From positions 1-11,329 of the forward strand of contig JAOXYB010054279.1 of NCBI GenBank assembly GCA_028565635.1: 11,329 nt of DNA. Reading direction: 5' to 3'. The notes beneath the pieces were generated by a model. The model ran no database searches. It saw only the letters and a program-made list of their open reading frames with translations, and was not told where the DNA came from. The DNA comes from Phoronis ovalis (Eukaryota > Phoronida > Phoronidae). Position 1 is the first letter of the stretch, and the number at the start of each line of letters is the position of its first letter. This document shows, in pieces, positions 1 through 8,337 of the stretch. Both the position numbers and the translations under genes were made by a program.

Positions 1-144
1 CAAAAGTAAACTAAAGATGTTTTTTTTCGGCGATATAGGATCAAACACCTGCGACATAAAATAGTGAAACAGACTTTTAGTGTCATGTTGAAACGGTAAA
101 TTCCCAAGTAACTTGAACCATTATACATGTACGTTGCGTTTTAG
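1..144 (+). other. 3' part of upstream LOX intron
   Basis: This is AT-rich, non-coding sequence that ends at the acceptor AG at 143-144. The polypyrimidine tract is short (TTGCGTTTTAG). No coding similarity is seen. Confidence 0.8.
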
Positions 145-302
145 GCATTACCACAGCATGGATATATTTGCACATTACGATATCTTGGATGACCGTGGTA
201 ACAGAGTAGCTCAAGGACACAAAGCCAGCTTTTGTCTGGAAGATACGGATTGCTCCCCTGGTGTCAGACCAAAATATCAGTGTGTCAACTATGGAGATCA
301 AG
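145..302 (+). CDS. LOX exon: copper-site histidines and cofactor lysine
   Basis: The acceptor is TTTTAG with AG at 143-144. The first exon base (G145) completes a codon begun in the missing upstream exon. The family pattern HxHxH suggests that codon is Gln or Arg, with the first copper histidine just before it. The exon then reads 52 full codons (146-301), starting HYHSMDIF, which supplies the second and third histidines. The cofactor lysine codon is AAA at 221-223, inside [10 protein letters not shown]. The exon ends in GDQ plus one base (G302), followed by a GTGCGA donor at 303. It is 158 bp long. Apparent reading-frame extension before 145 and after 302 is intron sequence. Confidence 0.95.
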
Positions 303-2237
303 GTGCGATATTTCTATTCATATTTTATCCTTCACTTTTTTTAATAGAGAGTTAATAATGTACTTGTTTCGATTATTTCTCGAGGTTATTTACAACTATT
401 GCTTGGAAAGTTGGGGGGGAAGTTGCAGTCTGAATAAATTCATCCGATTGTGTTCCGTACCTGGGCTTAATCGTAATGAATTGTAGTTGTAAACCTTCAA
501 TTTAACAAGAGCGGATAAAAATGCTATGAAAAAATTTGACCAATCATATGAGATCGAGATCAGTCTGAATAAATCCATCCGTTAGTGTTCCGTATCTTCT
601 CAACTAACGTCTGGGCTTAACCATTGTCAATTTTTGTTATATTCCTTCAATTTAACAAGAGCGAAATAATTCATTAATATTTTGTCAACCGAGAAAAATC
701 TTTCTCTGCGTGATCTATCGTCGCCTACCACGTTTATTATATCTTTATGACTCATTCTGAATGCTTTTTGATTAGTAGACTTTAATTTCAACTACAGACA
801 GAATGTGTGTGATCGACCCACCCGCTTAGTCCACTGTTATACCTATTATTGTAAGCTGCAATTTAATTGGTGTTAAGACTTTCGTGACACTTTATATAGA
901 AATAAAGGGATTATCATTCTTCTGCTTTTCGAGATAATAAACAAAAATTGAGTATGGTTCTCAGATTTTAGTTGAGAGTACGCAACACTAACGGATGGAT
1001 TTATTCAGACTGATGAGAGATTAGCTGTAATAGTGGGTTGGGTAGTTTTACTCGGGATTTCACTACTTGTCTGTTCTTTACGTCTTCGGTCCATTGTTGC
1101 TGCTTTTATAGTCATATTGAACATAATCATGCTCAGTGGTTAACTGAAAATTAAAATGGATGGAGGTATTTTGTTTTTAAAATTTCAAGGAAGTAATCGC
1201 ACTGATTGTTACGACAAACAACACAGAACTACAAGAAAATTACAACAATGTATATTTTTTTATTTTTTTCCTTTATCTTAGGCTAAGTCTTAGGCAAGCT
1301 TAATCTGTAGTGTAATCTTATTAAATTACCTGACTGAGTAATTCAGGTAAGCTTTTCTAGTAGGTAATTGTTGCGCCATTAACCCAGGAGCGTATTCCAA
1401 CTGCAGTCGAAACTTTAATATGTAGCCAAGTGAATTGCCCGTTTCGTCAAAGCCGCGGTAACTCCAAACCTTAGTCATAAAAATGTAGTATCAAACTGTT
1501 TCATAATTTTCAAGTGATGCACGACCTGGACAACTTTTTAAAACGTAAAACATAATGAACTGACGGAAAAGACAGACGAGACATTCGGAAAACTTGGGCT
1601 TTTCCCGTTTTTATTGAACTGCAATTTGATTGGCACTTAGAATTTTTAGGCGCTTTATATATAAATGAAGGGGTTATCGTTCTTCTGCTTTCCGAGATAA
1701 TAAACGAAAATTGTAGGGATTAAGCTTAGACGTTAGTTGAGGAGGTACGGAACACTGACGGATGGGTGATTTATTCTGACTGGGGAAGTATAGCCTGGAC
1801 TCAGAAATGTGTTACCGTGTTACAACGTCTATGTGGGTTTAGTTTTGTTAGTATTAAACAGATGTGTATATAATAAGTTGTTTTTTTTTTGAAATTGTAG
1901 GTATTTCTGTGGGATGTGCTGACACCTATGAGCACGACATTGACTGTCAGTGGATCGATATTTCAGATCTTAATGCGGGCACGTACACATTCAAGGTAAG
2001 GTACTCCTCAGTCCACCATGTTTTTTCTATTTGTTCCATTTTGATTCCCATAAACGTATTTTCTATTTCTTAGAGAAACTTATTCCATTAATAAATTATG
2101 TTATTTTTTTTCAGGTCCATATAAATCCACAATTCAAAGTTGCAGAACTAAGCTACGACAACAACGCAATTACGTGTAAACTAGTGTACACGGGCACGCG
2201 TGTTTTTCTAGACGAATGTCGGTTAGGAAGAGGCTGA
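145..2237 (+). CDS. Lysyl oxidase (LOX/LOXL family), C-terminal catalytic exons, 5' partial
   Basis: The coding sequence is join(145..302, 1901..1995, 2115..2237). It gives about 125 residues ending in TGA at 2235-2237; earlier exons lie before the window. Lysyl oxidases are secreted copper enzymes. They oxidise the epsilon-amino group of lysine in collagen and elastin to aldehyde, starting matrix cross-linking. Visible family marks are [12 protein letters not shown] (the end of the HxHxH copper site), [10 protein letters not shown] with the lysine of the lysine tyrosylquinone cofactor, [11 protein letters not shown] with its partner tyrosine, and the INPxFxVAExxYxNN segment near the C-terminus. 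Several cysteines expected for the disulphide-bonded domain are present. Phases agree at both joins: phase 1 after GDQ and phase 0 after TYTFK. The N-terminal part that separates LOX from SRCR-bearing LOXL2/3/4 types is missing, so no paralogue is assigned. No break or frameshift is seen, so the end of the enzyme looks functional. Confidence 0.96.
561..1012. mobile_element. Inner MITE, 452 bp, inserted in the outer copy
   Basis: The ends are exact inverted repeats for at least 29 bp: CAGTCTGAATAAATCCATCC at 561, and its reverse complement ending at 1012. Weaker similarity extends to roughly 85-90 bp and includes a shared CAATTTTTGTTTAT-like stretch. AT flanks both ends (559-560 and 1013-1014), which would fit a 2-bp AT duplication or simply two more repeat bases. 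The left end matches the outer left end (426) through GGGCTTAA and again at CCTTCAATTTAACAAGAGCG. The right end matches the outer right end over about 160 bp. It therefore belongs to the same family, and its more exact termini suggest it is the younger insertion. There is no coding capacity. Confidence 0.8.
1326..1350. repeat. Short hairpin
   Basis: TTACCTGA and TCAGGTAA face each other across 9 bases. This lies inside the outer intronic element. It could form a small stem in RNA or single-stranded DNA, but no function is indicated. Confidence 0.45.
1901..1995 (+). CDS. LOX exon: cofactor tyrosine
   Basis: A run of T's followed by GAAATTGTAG gives an acceptor with AG at 1899-1900. Two bases (GT) complete the glycine codon begun at 302. 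Thirty-one codons follow, starting [17 protein letters not shown] and ending TYTFK. The tyrosine of the lysine tyrosylquinone is TAT at 1927-1929. The donor is AAG|GTAAG at 1996, close to the animal consensus. The exon is 95 bp and ends in phase 0. GC-x-DTY and DIDCQW are among the best conserved parts of the family. Confidence 0.95.
1996..2114 (+). other. LOX intron, 119 bp, phase 0
   Basis: It is bounded by GTAAGG at 1996 and TTTTTTTCAG at 2114. It is T-rich and free of repeats. A coding frame runs through part of it only by chance, since the LOX homology stops exactly at both borders. Confidence 0.93.
2115..2237 (+). CDS. LOX terminal coding exon
   Basis: A long T-rich tract ending in TTTCAG gives the acceptor, with AG at 2113-2114. 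The exon reads 40 codons, beginning [17 protein letters not shown] and ending DECRLGRG, then TGA. The Asn-Pro and Tyr-x-Asn-Asn residues and two cysteines match the usual C-terminal strands of lysyl oxidases. The tail after the last cysteine is only five residues, so there is no long C-terminal extension. Confidence 0.95.
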   Translation, partial: VHINPQFKVAELSYDNNAITCKLVYTGTRVFLDECRLGRG

Positions 2238-2480
2238 TTTGTTTCTAGACTATATATAGATCTCAAGTAGAATTAGATTTAGGTTACGATAAAAGTTCTC
2301 AGGTGAATTCTGTCAGGACGATTGTCAAGAGTATAAATTTTAGGACGGGTTTAAAGGTCGCAAACCTACAATATATTTGAATAGTATGCAAAGCGTCAGA
2401 ATTTTACTAAATTTTAATGCTATATAAGCCGCAAAATGGTGTATTCTGCAAATTTTTTTATTAAACATAATAATAAAAAT
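2238..2480 (+). promoter_or_regulatory. Probable LOX 3' UTR with poly(A) signal
   Basis: Non-coding, AT-rich sequence follows the stop codon. The first AATAAA is at 2472-2477, about 235 bases after the stop, with an ATTAAA at 2460-2465. T-rich and GT-containing sequence follows from about 2530. The hexamers are common by chance in DNA this AT-rich, so the mRNA end is only a guess. Confidence 0.4.
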
Positions 2481-2656
2481 GCATTTTTCCATTAGAAAAA
2501 ATGCTATTCCATTAAACAGTTCGGCCACTAAACATGTTTTATACCAAATACCACAACCCTTAAAACGTGTATCAATTCCATGTCACAGTAATGAAAACCG
2601 GAAAAGTATTAAATTTTGGGAATTTGTAGAAATGTGTAAATCCGTGTTGTATGAAT

Positions 2657-3020
2657 CCCGGGGGCACTCTCTTTTATATGAGGTAGGGGTGTGTGACCAA
2701 GGAGTCCAAACCCTGACCCTGAGATATCCCCGGAATTGACAAAAATACCGACCCTACCCTGAAATACCCTTTCCCCAAAATCGTCTCCGTGCTCTCAGAA
2801 AAAATTGATAAGTAAAAAAAAAAAAATCATTTCCATTTCTATCGTACTCATTTTGACCGAAATGCGTGACACTTGCCATCTATGCCACTCTAAAATATTT
2901 TCAAAAATCCACCCTGAAATATACCCTTGACGTCAAATACCTACCCTGAAATATCCCAGAAATGAAATGACCTACCCTGAAATATCCTGGCAGCCCAAAA
3001 AACGGACCCTGAAGGGCAGC
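2657..3020. mobile_element. CCCGGGGG-ended repeat with ACCCTGAAATAT units, right end degraded
   Basis: The left end reads CCCGGGGGCACTC at 2657-2669, the same terminus as the elements at 8418 and 11293. Inside are irregular copies of ACCCTGAAATATCCC near 2718, 2752, 2910, 2943 and 2973, plus a final ACCCTGAAGGGCAG near 3005. An A-run sits at 2815-2826. The expected right terminus (GAGTGCCCCCGGG) is not found, so the right boundary is approximate and the copy is probably truncated or diverged. No coding sequence is supported. An open frame across 2479-2739 runs from unique DNA into the repeat and looks accidental. Confidence 0.6.
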
Positions 3021-4171
3021 ACATGTATATATAGGCCGATATATGAATACTGGGAATTTTGGAACAGTATGAACTGGGAATTGTTATCGTAATTGATTGT
3101 TTATACATGTATAGAAGAAAAAACTATGAGAATAGTCAGTTCTACTATTCGTGTCATAATCATGGTTAAGAAATAGAATTTTTGCGATAACTTCGGAAAA
3201 AACAAACTTGAAATAACGTCCAAAACAGCTATATATCAAAGTGAAAACGGCAAGAGACCTAATGCGAATAAGTATATTTTGGATTTTCCAAATACACATG
3301 TACAGCTTCTCGCAAAACAGATTAAAAAAACTTGGATTGAAATTTCAATAATAAAGCAAAACAGCAATTTCAGGCTTTCTCCATCAAGGGATTGTGTAAT
3401 TTACCTGTAGTCTGTCTGTTGAGAAAGCTATTTTACGATCACGATTAAATTTCCCCCCAAGAGTTTTCAACGCTTTACGGGAAAACTATGTACTGCAAAT
3501 ATTTGAAATGGACTTATGCGTATTAATTCTCTTCGTTTTTACTTTGATGTAGCTGTTTCGGAGAATATTGTGTAATTATCTTTTCTAAATTTTTGGCAAA
3601 AAATCGAATTCTTTAACCATTAAGAAACGAATAGTAGTACTCATCCTCCACCCATACAGCACAGGGATCACAGTAGTCACTGAACCCCCTCATGTTTCAT
3701 ATACTTGTTGAGTCATTATTTTTATTTAAACTCCAATAGGACATTTTGTCAAATTCTAATTTGATTGCGAGTAAGTATTATCACGCCATATTACTACACA
3801 CGTGTAATATATATGACTTTGAACATAACTTAAAGTATAAAATGCACCTAGTGACTATGTACTGGGTATTACGCATGAGGAATAACATCCATTGTGGTAG
3901 TACTAGTCAATGTAACTATACATGTATTTGGTGTGCTCAGTATAAACAACTGCTGCCTTTCTCATTGTAAATAATTGCCAATTGATGTAAAAATCACTTT
4001 GTTTAGTATCTCTGAAGCTAAGGGTGCGTTTTCTGTTATATAACAAGGTTCATACTTGGATAAAAAGTAATACGAAAAAAGCACAACACTGCCATGAATT
4101 ACTACTTAAATGTCCACATATATGGAAATTTTGTGTTTTACTTTTATAACTAATTATATTATATTATACAG
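3021..4171. other. Gene-free AT-rich stretch
   Basis: Both strands were read. Open frames here are short, such as one at 3746-3970, low in complexity and without recognisable motifs. No strong repeats, RNA genes or promoter-like signals were seen. Confidence 0.6.
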
Positions 4172-4351
4172 CATATACCACAGTTGTGTACGCCATCTTA
4201 ATCATATACATCGATCCTTTCCATGCACCACAGTGTTCATCAGGCTGCGCACCACATTTCTCAGGTCATGTACCTCTGTTTCTGAGGCCGCAAATACAGT
4301 TCGGTGCAGGTCAACTGTGTGCGGGACTAATACATGCGGAAAGGATTTTTG
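4172..4351 (+). CDS. Possible exon resembling part of an LCCL domain
   Basis: Between an acceptor AG at 4170-4171 and a weak donor (TTTTTG|GTATTA at 4352) there is an open frame of 59 codons, with two leading bases and one trailing base. It contains a Cys-x2-Gly-Cys group (CSSGC) and, 23 residues after the second cysteine, QLCAGLIHAERIF. This order and spacing resemble the LCCL domain, where a C-x-x-G-C group is followed by S-x-I-C-x-A-A-x-H-x-G. The expected tyrosine and the HAG glycine are absent. The stretch is less AT-rich than its flanks, which supports coding origin. It lies 1.9 kb beyond the LOX stop, so it would belong to another gene or a decayed copy. LCCL is an inference from pattern, not a firm call. 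Confidence 0.33.
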
Positions 4352-4633
4352 GTATTAGAAGGCCTAACCTGATAATATTTTTTGTAATTTTTATATTTAA
4401 AAGCACGTAATAAGATTTCATTGTTTATTTTGTACTTTTATTCAACTTGTATCGGTAGTCATATTATGTTATGTTTTCAAAATGGCTTTAACTTACAAGT
4501 ATTTGTTATTCATAATTCATACTAAATTGAACTGTAAATATTATTTCTTTGTTGTAATAATACGTACATCAAATACGTAGTTGTTAATCACGGACTGGAA
4601 AGATCAAGAGTGACTAAAAATGTTCTTGACATG

Positions 4634-5000
4634 ATCAAGCCTACCTAACCAGCGTAGACTCGAACCGTCAATCCGCACTCGCGCACTCGTTTCCTACCAT
4701 TCGAAGCCTTTTTTCCGGGTTTCGCACCGAAATTCTGCTACTCGAACCGTCGTTTCCGTAGACTCGCGCAAGTTGCCAGGAACTCATACATATTTCCGGA
4801 GACTCGGACCTGCTGCTCGACAAGTGTTCAAGTCTCCGGGAATCTGCACGAGTTCCTGGCAACTTGTGCGAGCTTACGGAAACGACGGTTTGAGTAGCAA
4901 AATTTCGGTGCGAAACCCGGAAAAGGGGTTCAAATGGTAGGAAACAGGTGCGCTAGTGCGGATTGACGGTTCGAGTCTACGCTGGTTAGGTAGGCCTGAT
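4634..5000. mobile_element. 367-bp near-perfect palindrome (fold-back element)
   Basis: The outer ends are ATCAAGCCTACCTAACCAGC at 4634 and the inverse of ATCAGGCCTACCTAACCAGC ending at 5000. The two arms, each about 170 bp, match along nearly their whole length, with roughly one difference in ten bases by eye. They leave a spacer of about 25 bp near 4806-4830. Many arm differences are C/T or G/A changes, several at CpG (CG against CA or TG), as expected from decay of methylated CpG after insertion. The element is richer in G+C and CpG than its surroundings. No clear target-site duplication was found. An open frame on the minus strand (4668-4862) is a by-product of the palindrome. It is probably a non-autonomous DNA transposon of unknown superfamily. 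Confidence 0.8.
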
Positions 5001-5450
5001 GCTTTATGTTCGTATGCATATATAATGTTGCAGGACACTAGTTATAGATTTAGTAGTATTTGACTGTTGAATGCGAACATTGTAGTATACTTGTACGAGG
5101 ATTTAAAATATGAACTGAGTTGAAGTCCAGAGTTAAGAAGTAAAAGAAACGATCAACATTCTACAACAAAGATCAAACACATATATTCGTCTAATTTGAT
5201 AATTGTCAGCAAGCGAAAATCCAAGGGAAGGCTGCTGAATTTACTTCTCTATCTATAGATTATAGTATATGATGTAATGCACTATAATTACATGTATGTT
5301 CCATATGTATAATGTATACTTAGTGTATAATGCTTTTTTGATCTCCAAACTACTTTGCTTTATAAATAAATTATGTTCAAAAACGTTTTTCAAACAAACT
5401 GGCATAATTTTATTATTAACTCAAAATGTGTCTTCTCTATTCTTTCCGAG
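5001..5450. other. Gene-free AT-rich stretch
   Basis: No open frame with recognisable motifs and no strong repeat were seen before the pyrimidine-rich acceptor at 5431-5450. Confidence 0.55.
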
Positions 5451-5557
5451 ATCATGGACGTGGAATTCCTTCATGCAAATCTGTATCACACAAACCTCAG
5501 ACACACCAGCACATGCTGTTTGCACCAGTCCTACCCGAGTCCTGCATATCAAATTAA
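5451..5557 (+). CDS. Possible terminal exon paired with the LCCL-like exon
   Basis: A good pyrimidine-rich acceptor (TCTTCTCTATTCTTTCCGAG, AG at 5449-5450) precedes an open stretch less AT-rich than its surroundings. If joined in phase 1 to the candidate exon ending at 4351, the join reads ...HAERIF-D-HGRGIPSCKSV. A glycine-containing turn follows the HA-x-x-I motif there, as in LCCL domains. Thirty-four residues then run to TAA at 5555-5557. All three frames are open across most of it, so the frame is chosen only by phase with the first candidate. The tail (ending PVLPESCISN) matches nothing I recognise. It may be a pseudogene remnant. Confidence 0.22.
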
Positions 5558-6041
5558 TATAAAAATGTAACAACATATGTGGTACCTCTCAGGATACAAC
5601 TAATTTCGCATCCACCTCAATGGAAACATATTGTTTTTTTAATAAATAACACAACTCTTCGCTGAAAATTATGTCTAGTCAGAAATAAACTAAAAATAAT
5701 CATGTCTCGGGCCTACTTCCGACTTTTGTGCAGGCGGAAATCTTATAAAAGACCATTAGCGGAATTGGCAGGAAATATGAAGAAAAATTGATGATTGAGT
5801 AACTTGAAAACAGGACCCTCAAATTTTGATAAAAATGTTCTTTTCAAATTGTGAGTTTTCTTACTTTGTTCGAAATTATATCCACTTTCAATTTAAAATG
5901 TCCCCACCAGGGGCAAAAAGAAAAGAGAAAAAATGCTAATTGCTAAGCTACGCTCAATGGATGCTCAAAGAAAGACGACATGGTTGCTACTGATTTGGTG
6001 CCTATAATGCCAATTTGCATTTTTAGAAGGTAGACTGGGCT
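5558..6041. other. Gene-free AT-rich stretch
   Basis: Nothing recognisable on either strand. The only local structure is a small palindrome near 5901 (CCCCACCAGGGG). Confidence 0.55.
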
Positions 6042-6053
6042 CAGTCTGAATAA
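6042..6053 (+). repeat. Isolated 12-bp match to the intronic MITE end
   Basis: CAGTCTGAATAA matches the first 12 bases of the elements at 426 and 561, then diverges. Four bases before it is AGACTG, so the site reads AGACTG-GGCT-CAGTCT. This could be a remnant terminus or chance. Confidence 0.25.
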
Positions 6054-6084
6054 TGAACTTTGTATCATTAAACCTTTGTTTTTA

Positions 6085-6146
6085 CTCAAATTGTCTCTTA
6101 AAGTGATGATCATTTTTTTCCTCAAATTGCCTAAAGTGATGATAAA
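6085..6146 (+). repeat. Imperfect direct repeat, period 36
   Basis: CTCAAATTGTCTCTTAAAGTGATGAT at 6085 is followed 36 bases later by CTCAAATTGCCTAAAGTGATGAT at 6121, which has a 3-base gap. It looks like a simple local duplication in non-coding DNA. Confidence 0.6.
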
Positions 6147-6277
6147 TATTATACTTTTTCAACTGAATTGTGTAACGTATATTTAGTCATATTTAAATGT
6201 TATTGATAGTTTGATGCCATTATTCAAAATCCCAATTTTATACATTTCTATTTTTATTACTAATAATATTCAGTTTA

Positions 6278-6934
6278 TTGATAGTAATGTTATAAATAAC
6301 GAAGTGTGAGTAAAATTATCAAAATTGTCAACTATCAATATATTAAACCCTTAGATAATGAGTCCTTCCTTAGCCTGCTATATGATACTAACCATGCTAG
6401 ATTACAATCAATATTTTTGAAAATCGCTTGTTGAGAAATAACTAATGAAAAGACGTTTATCTAGCCAAACATTGGATTTTAATCACGAATTTTTGTTTTT
6501 CCCACTATGTCATGTATTGTTTGCAAGTAAATAAAAATCTATCCTATGTACACAAGAATGACCAGTTGAATAAACAGTTGCTGATTCATAATATCATAAC
6601 AGTGTGATGCTGAATGTCCAATATGGCTGACAAGTTACAAGATTTTCCCAAAATCCCTATTTCTACTTATCATTTAACTATTGTTCAACTAATTCTCAGC
6701 TGCAAGATTGTAAAGTATTCATTACCTTACAAAACTTACGTCACTAAGATGTAAAATATATTTATTAAAAATGCCTATATTTCACCATATTACAAATCAT
6801 AGGATACTATAATAATACCCAGCACATAGAACGATATAAAATGAAAAAGGCACATATTTACATGTAGCTAAAGACGCAGGTTGACAATTTTGATAATTTT
6901 ACTCACACTTCGTCATTTATAACATTACTATCAA
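6278..6934. mobile_element. Inverted-repeat element with 55-bp arms
   Basis: The segment 6278-6332, beginning TTGATAGTAATGTTATAAAT, reappears inverted at 6880-6934 with a single difference in 55 bases (A/G near 6299). The arms enclose 547 bp of AT-rich sequence without a coding frame. The similarity stops sharply at 6278 and 6934, which suits terminal inverted repeats. However, no convincing target duplication is seen (GTTTA on the left, CTTTTA on the right). The left arm is also bounded by TATTGATAG (6276) and CTATCAATA (6332-6340), and TTATTGATAGT occurs again at 6200, so smaller units may exist here. An alternative is two separate inverted copies of one short repeat. Confidence 0.65.
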
Positions 6935-7757
6935 CTTTTACGACATTTGAATTACAAAGTAAAATAAGGTTGATTAAGAATTCAAAGAATTCACAATTAA
7001 ACTTTTCTGACTAGTCGCTGGTGTTGGGAATTTATTTGCATATCGACTTAATTAAGACATCGGATCTTCTCCAACCTCAAAAATTTAGAGGAGCATGCTG
7101 CTTAACCAAGATTTAGCTTCTTTCATTCAGAATAAATTTATTGCAAGCTTATATAAATATTTTTCGATCAGGTGGTACGCATATGCAATATTACGAATAG
7201 GTATTTCGAATCAGTTTCCAACTTTTCAATATTTTAATTAGGAAAAATATATTGTGAGAACTGCATGTCGTCAAGTAGACAAGTCTGGTGAATGTGTAAG
7301 GTACGTAGACACATAATACAAAGACGTTCGTGGGAGTGGAATCACTTAAAGTAGGTGAATTTGATAAACACAACCATACATTGAAATCCAAATTCATTTA
7401 ACAACGAGAAAAGCGAGGAAAGTGTTGCTAAGGAACTGTGGATTAAAACATTTATTTCAAAGAAAAAATACACTTGCGTATCCTAGGGAATAAGAACACA
7501 AAATTGATATTTAATCTGCTCTTATGGTTATCGTTTCACTTGAAATAATGTTTTAAAGTTTACAACCATAAATCTGCGTCCTGGAAGAAGAACACTCTTG
7601 ACTATTCAAATAGTATGGAAAATATTGCTTTCAAAATTTGATACTTCTTCTTAATTAGCAACAAATTATTTAGGGTAGATTTATTTTTAAGATAGGTATA
7701 GGCATATAAGTGCATTCTTACCAGGGATTCTTACATTCATATTTTTGCATAGGAAAT
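6935..7757. other. Gene-free AT-rich stretch
   Basis: Short open frames only, such as a minus-strand one at 7191-7397 that is hydrophobic and low in complexity. No motif, RNA gene or strong repeat was seen. Confidence 0.6.
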
Positions 7758-7910
7758 GTTACAGCAGGTTACCGAGTTATGCTCTCCCGATAAAGTACTA
7801 AATATACTGATTTGTGACAGTTAATCAGATTTTTCTGACATCATTTTACCGCATCACAAACCAGTATTTTGTATATACGGAAGAGCATAACTCGGAAACC
7901 TAGTGTAACA
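7758..7910. repeat. 153-bp hairpin or small MITE
   Basis: The left arm is 7758-7817, starting TGTTACAGCAGGTTACCGAG. The right arm is 7854-7910 and reads inverted as TGTTACACTAGGTTTCCGAG. The loop is 36 bases. The central part (CCGAGTTATGCTCT) is exact and the rest has scattered changes and small gaps. The ends are TGTTACA/TGTAACA. No target duplication was recognised. It has no coding content. Confidence 0.65.
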
Positions 7911-8337
7911 ATTAGTTTTATATGCATGTATAATATATGTGTATATCCCGGGTGTATAAACGAACCAAGTTATGTAAACATTTTTTTCGCGGTTTGGTTT
8001 ACAACGTCGGGGTAGCGTCAGGAACATAAAAATATTTCCCGCGCCAAAAAAACTTCTGGAGGTACAACACAACGTACTGTTTTACCCGCTTTAAAGCGAG
8101 CTCTTACATAACATGTATGCGTATTGGAGTATGGCGTAACACTACATGCCTACAATTAGAAATCCGTCTGTTAGTCCGTGGCCCAGTTCGTGGGCGCAGA
8201 CAGCCTGGAATTTTACCATACAGGGATTCTCCCCCAGGATTTTCCTACGAATGTTACACGGCACAAAACCAGCAACTAGAACAACGCTTTCTATATTTCA
8301 ATTAGTTTAAATTGAGTTAGTTTGAAAAATAAAAACC
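7911..8337. other. Unassigned stretch with a weak open frame
   Basis: From about 8000 to 8270 the base composition is more balanced than nearby. A + strand frame at 8117-8305 gives 62 residues, including VRGPVRGRRQPG, and an AG at 8157-8158 could be an acceptor. I do not recognise the peptide and a second frame is also open, so no gene is called. Confidence 0.4.

Larger units (their letters stand above)
426..1782. mobile_element. Outer MITE in LOX intron, split by an inner copy
   Basis: The left end (426) reads CAGTCTGAATAAATTCATCC. The right end (to 1782) is its inverse, with a few changes and a small insertion (TGACGGATGGGTGATTTATTCTGACTG). Further inside the right end is a 160-bp stretch (1617-1782) that closely matches the right end of the inner element. 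Removing 561-1012 leaves an element of about 905 bp. GGGGAAGT occurs at 416-423 and at 1782-1789, overlapping or near both ends, but it is not cleanly placed, so no target duplication is claimed. No transposase frame is present, so it would have to be mobilised by an enzyme from elsewhere. The superfamily is not identified. Confidence 0.75.
303..1900 (+). other. LOX intron, 1598 bp, phase 1
   Basis: The intron runs from GTGCGA at 303 to TTGTAG at 1900. About 85% of it is the nested inverted-repeat element described separately (426-1782). Without that insertion the intron would be only about 240 bp, close to the 119-bp neighbouring intron. No coding sequence is seen in it. Confidence 0.9.

Noticed and set aside
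416-1789. GGGGAAGT as target duplication of the outer intronic MITE
   Set aside because: The left copy is two bases away from the CAGTC end and the right copy overlaps the last base of the other end, so it does not sit symmetrically.
2479-2739. 86-residue + strand open frame after the LOX gene
   Set aside because: It runs from AT-rich unique sequence across the left end of the CCCGGGGG repeat. No domain is recognisable and the composition is not protein-like.
4668-4862. 64-residue minus-strand open frame
   Set aside because: It lies wholly inside the palindrome. Its openness follows from the CpG-rich arm sequence, and the peptide is serine/arginine-rich without motifs.
4968-4980. GGTTCGAGTCTAC, like a tRNA T-arm or B box
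   Set aside because: The bases on both sides do not form a T-stem, no A box or cloverleaf is present, and the word is simply part of the palindrome arm, with its complement near 4655.
5451-5480. RDHGRGIPS, recalling the RDHG motif of animal haem peroxidases
   Set aside because: The real motif continues without the extra Arg-Gly, and the surrounding residues do not match. The frame fits the LCCL-like join better, though that too is weak.
8117-8305. 62-residue + strand open frame
   Set aside because: Another frame is also open over the same bases, no start context or donor is evident, and the peptide is unrecognised.
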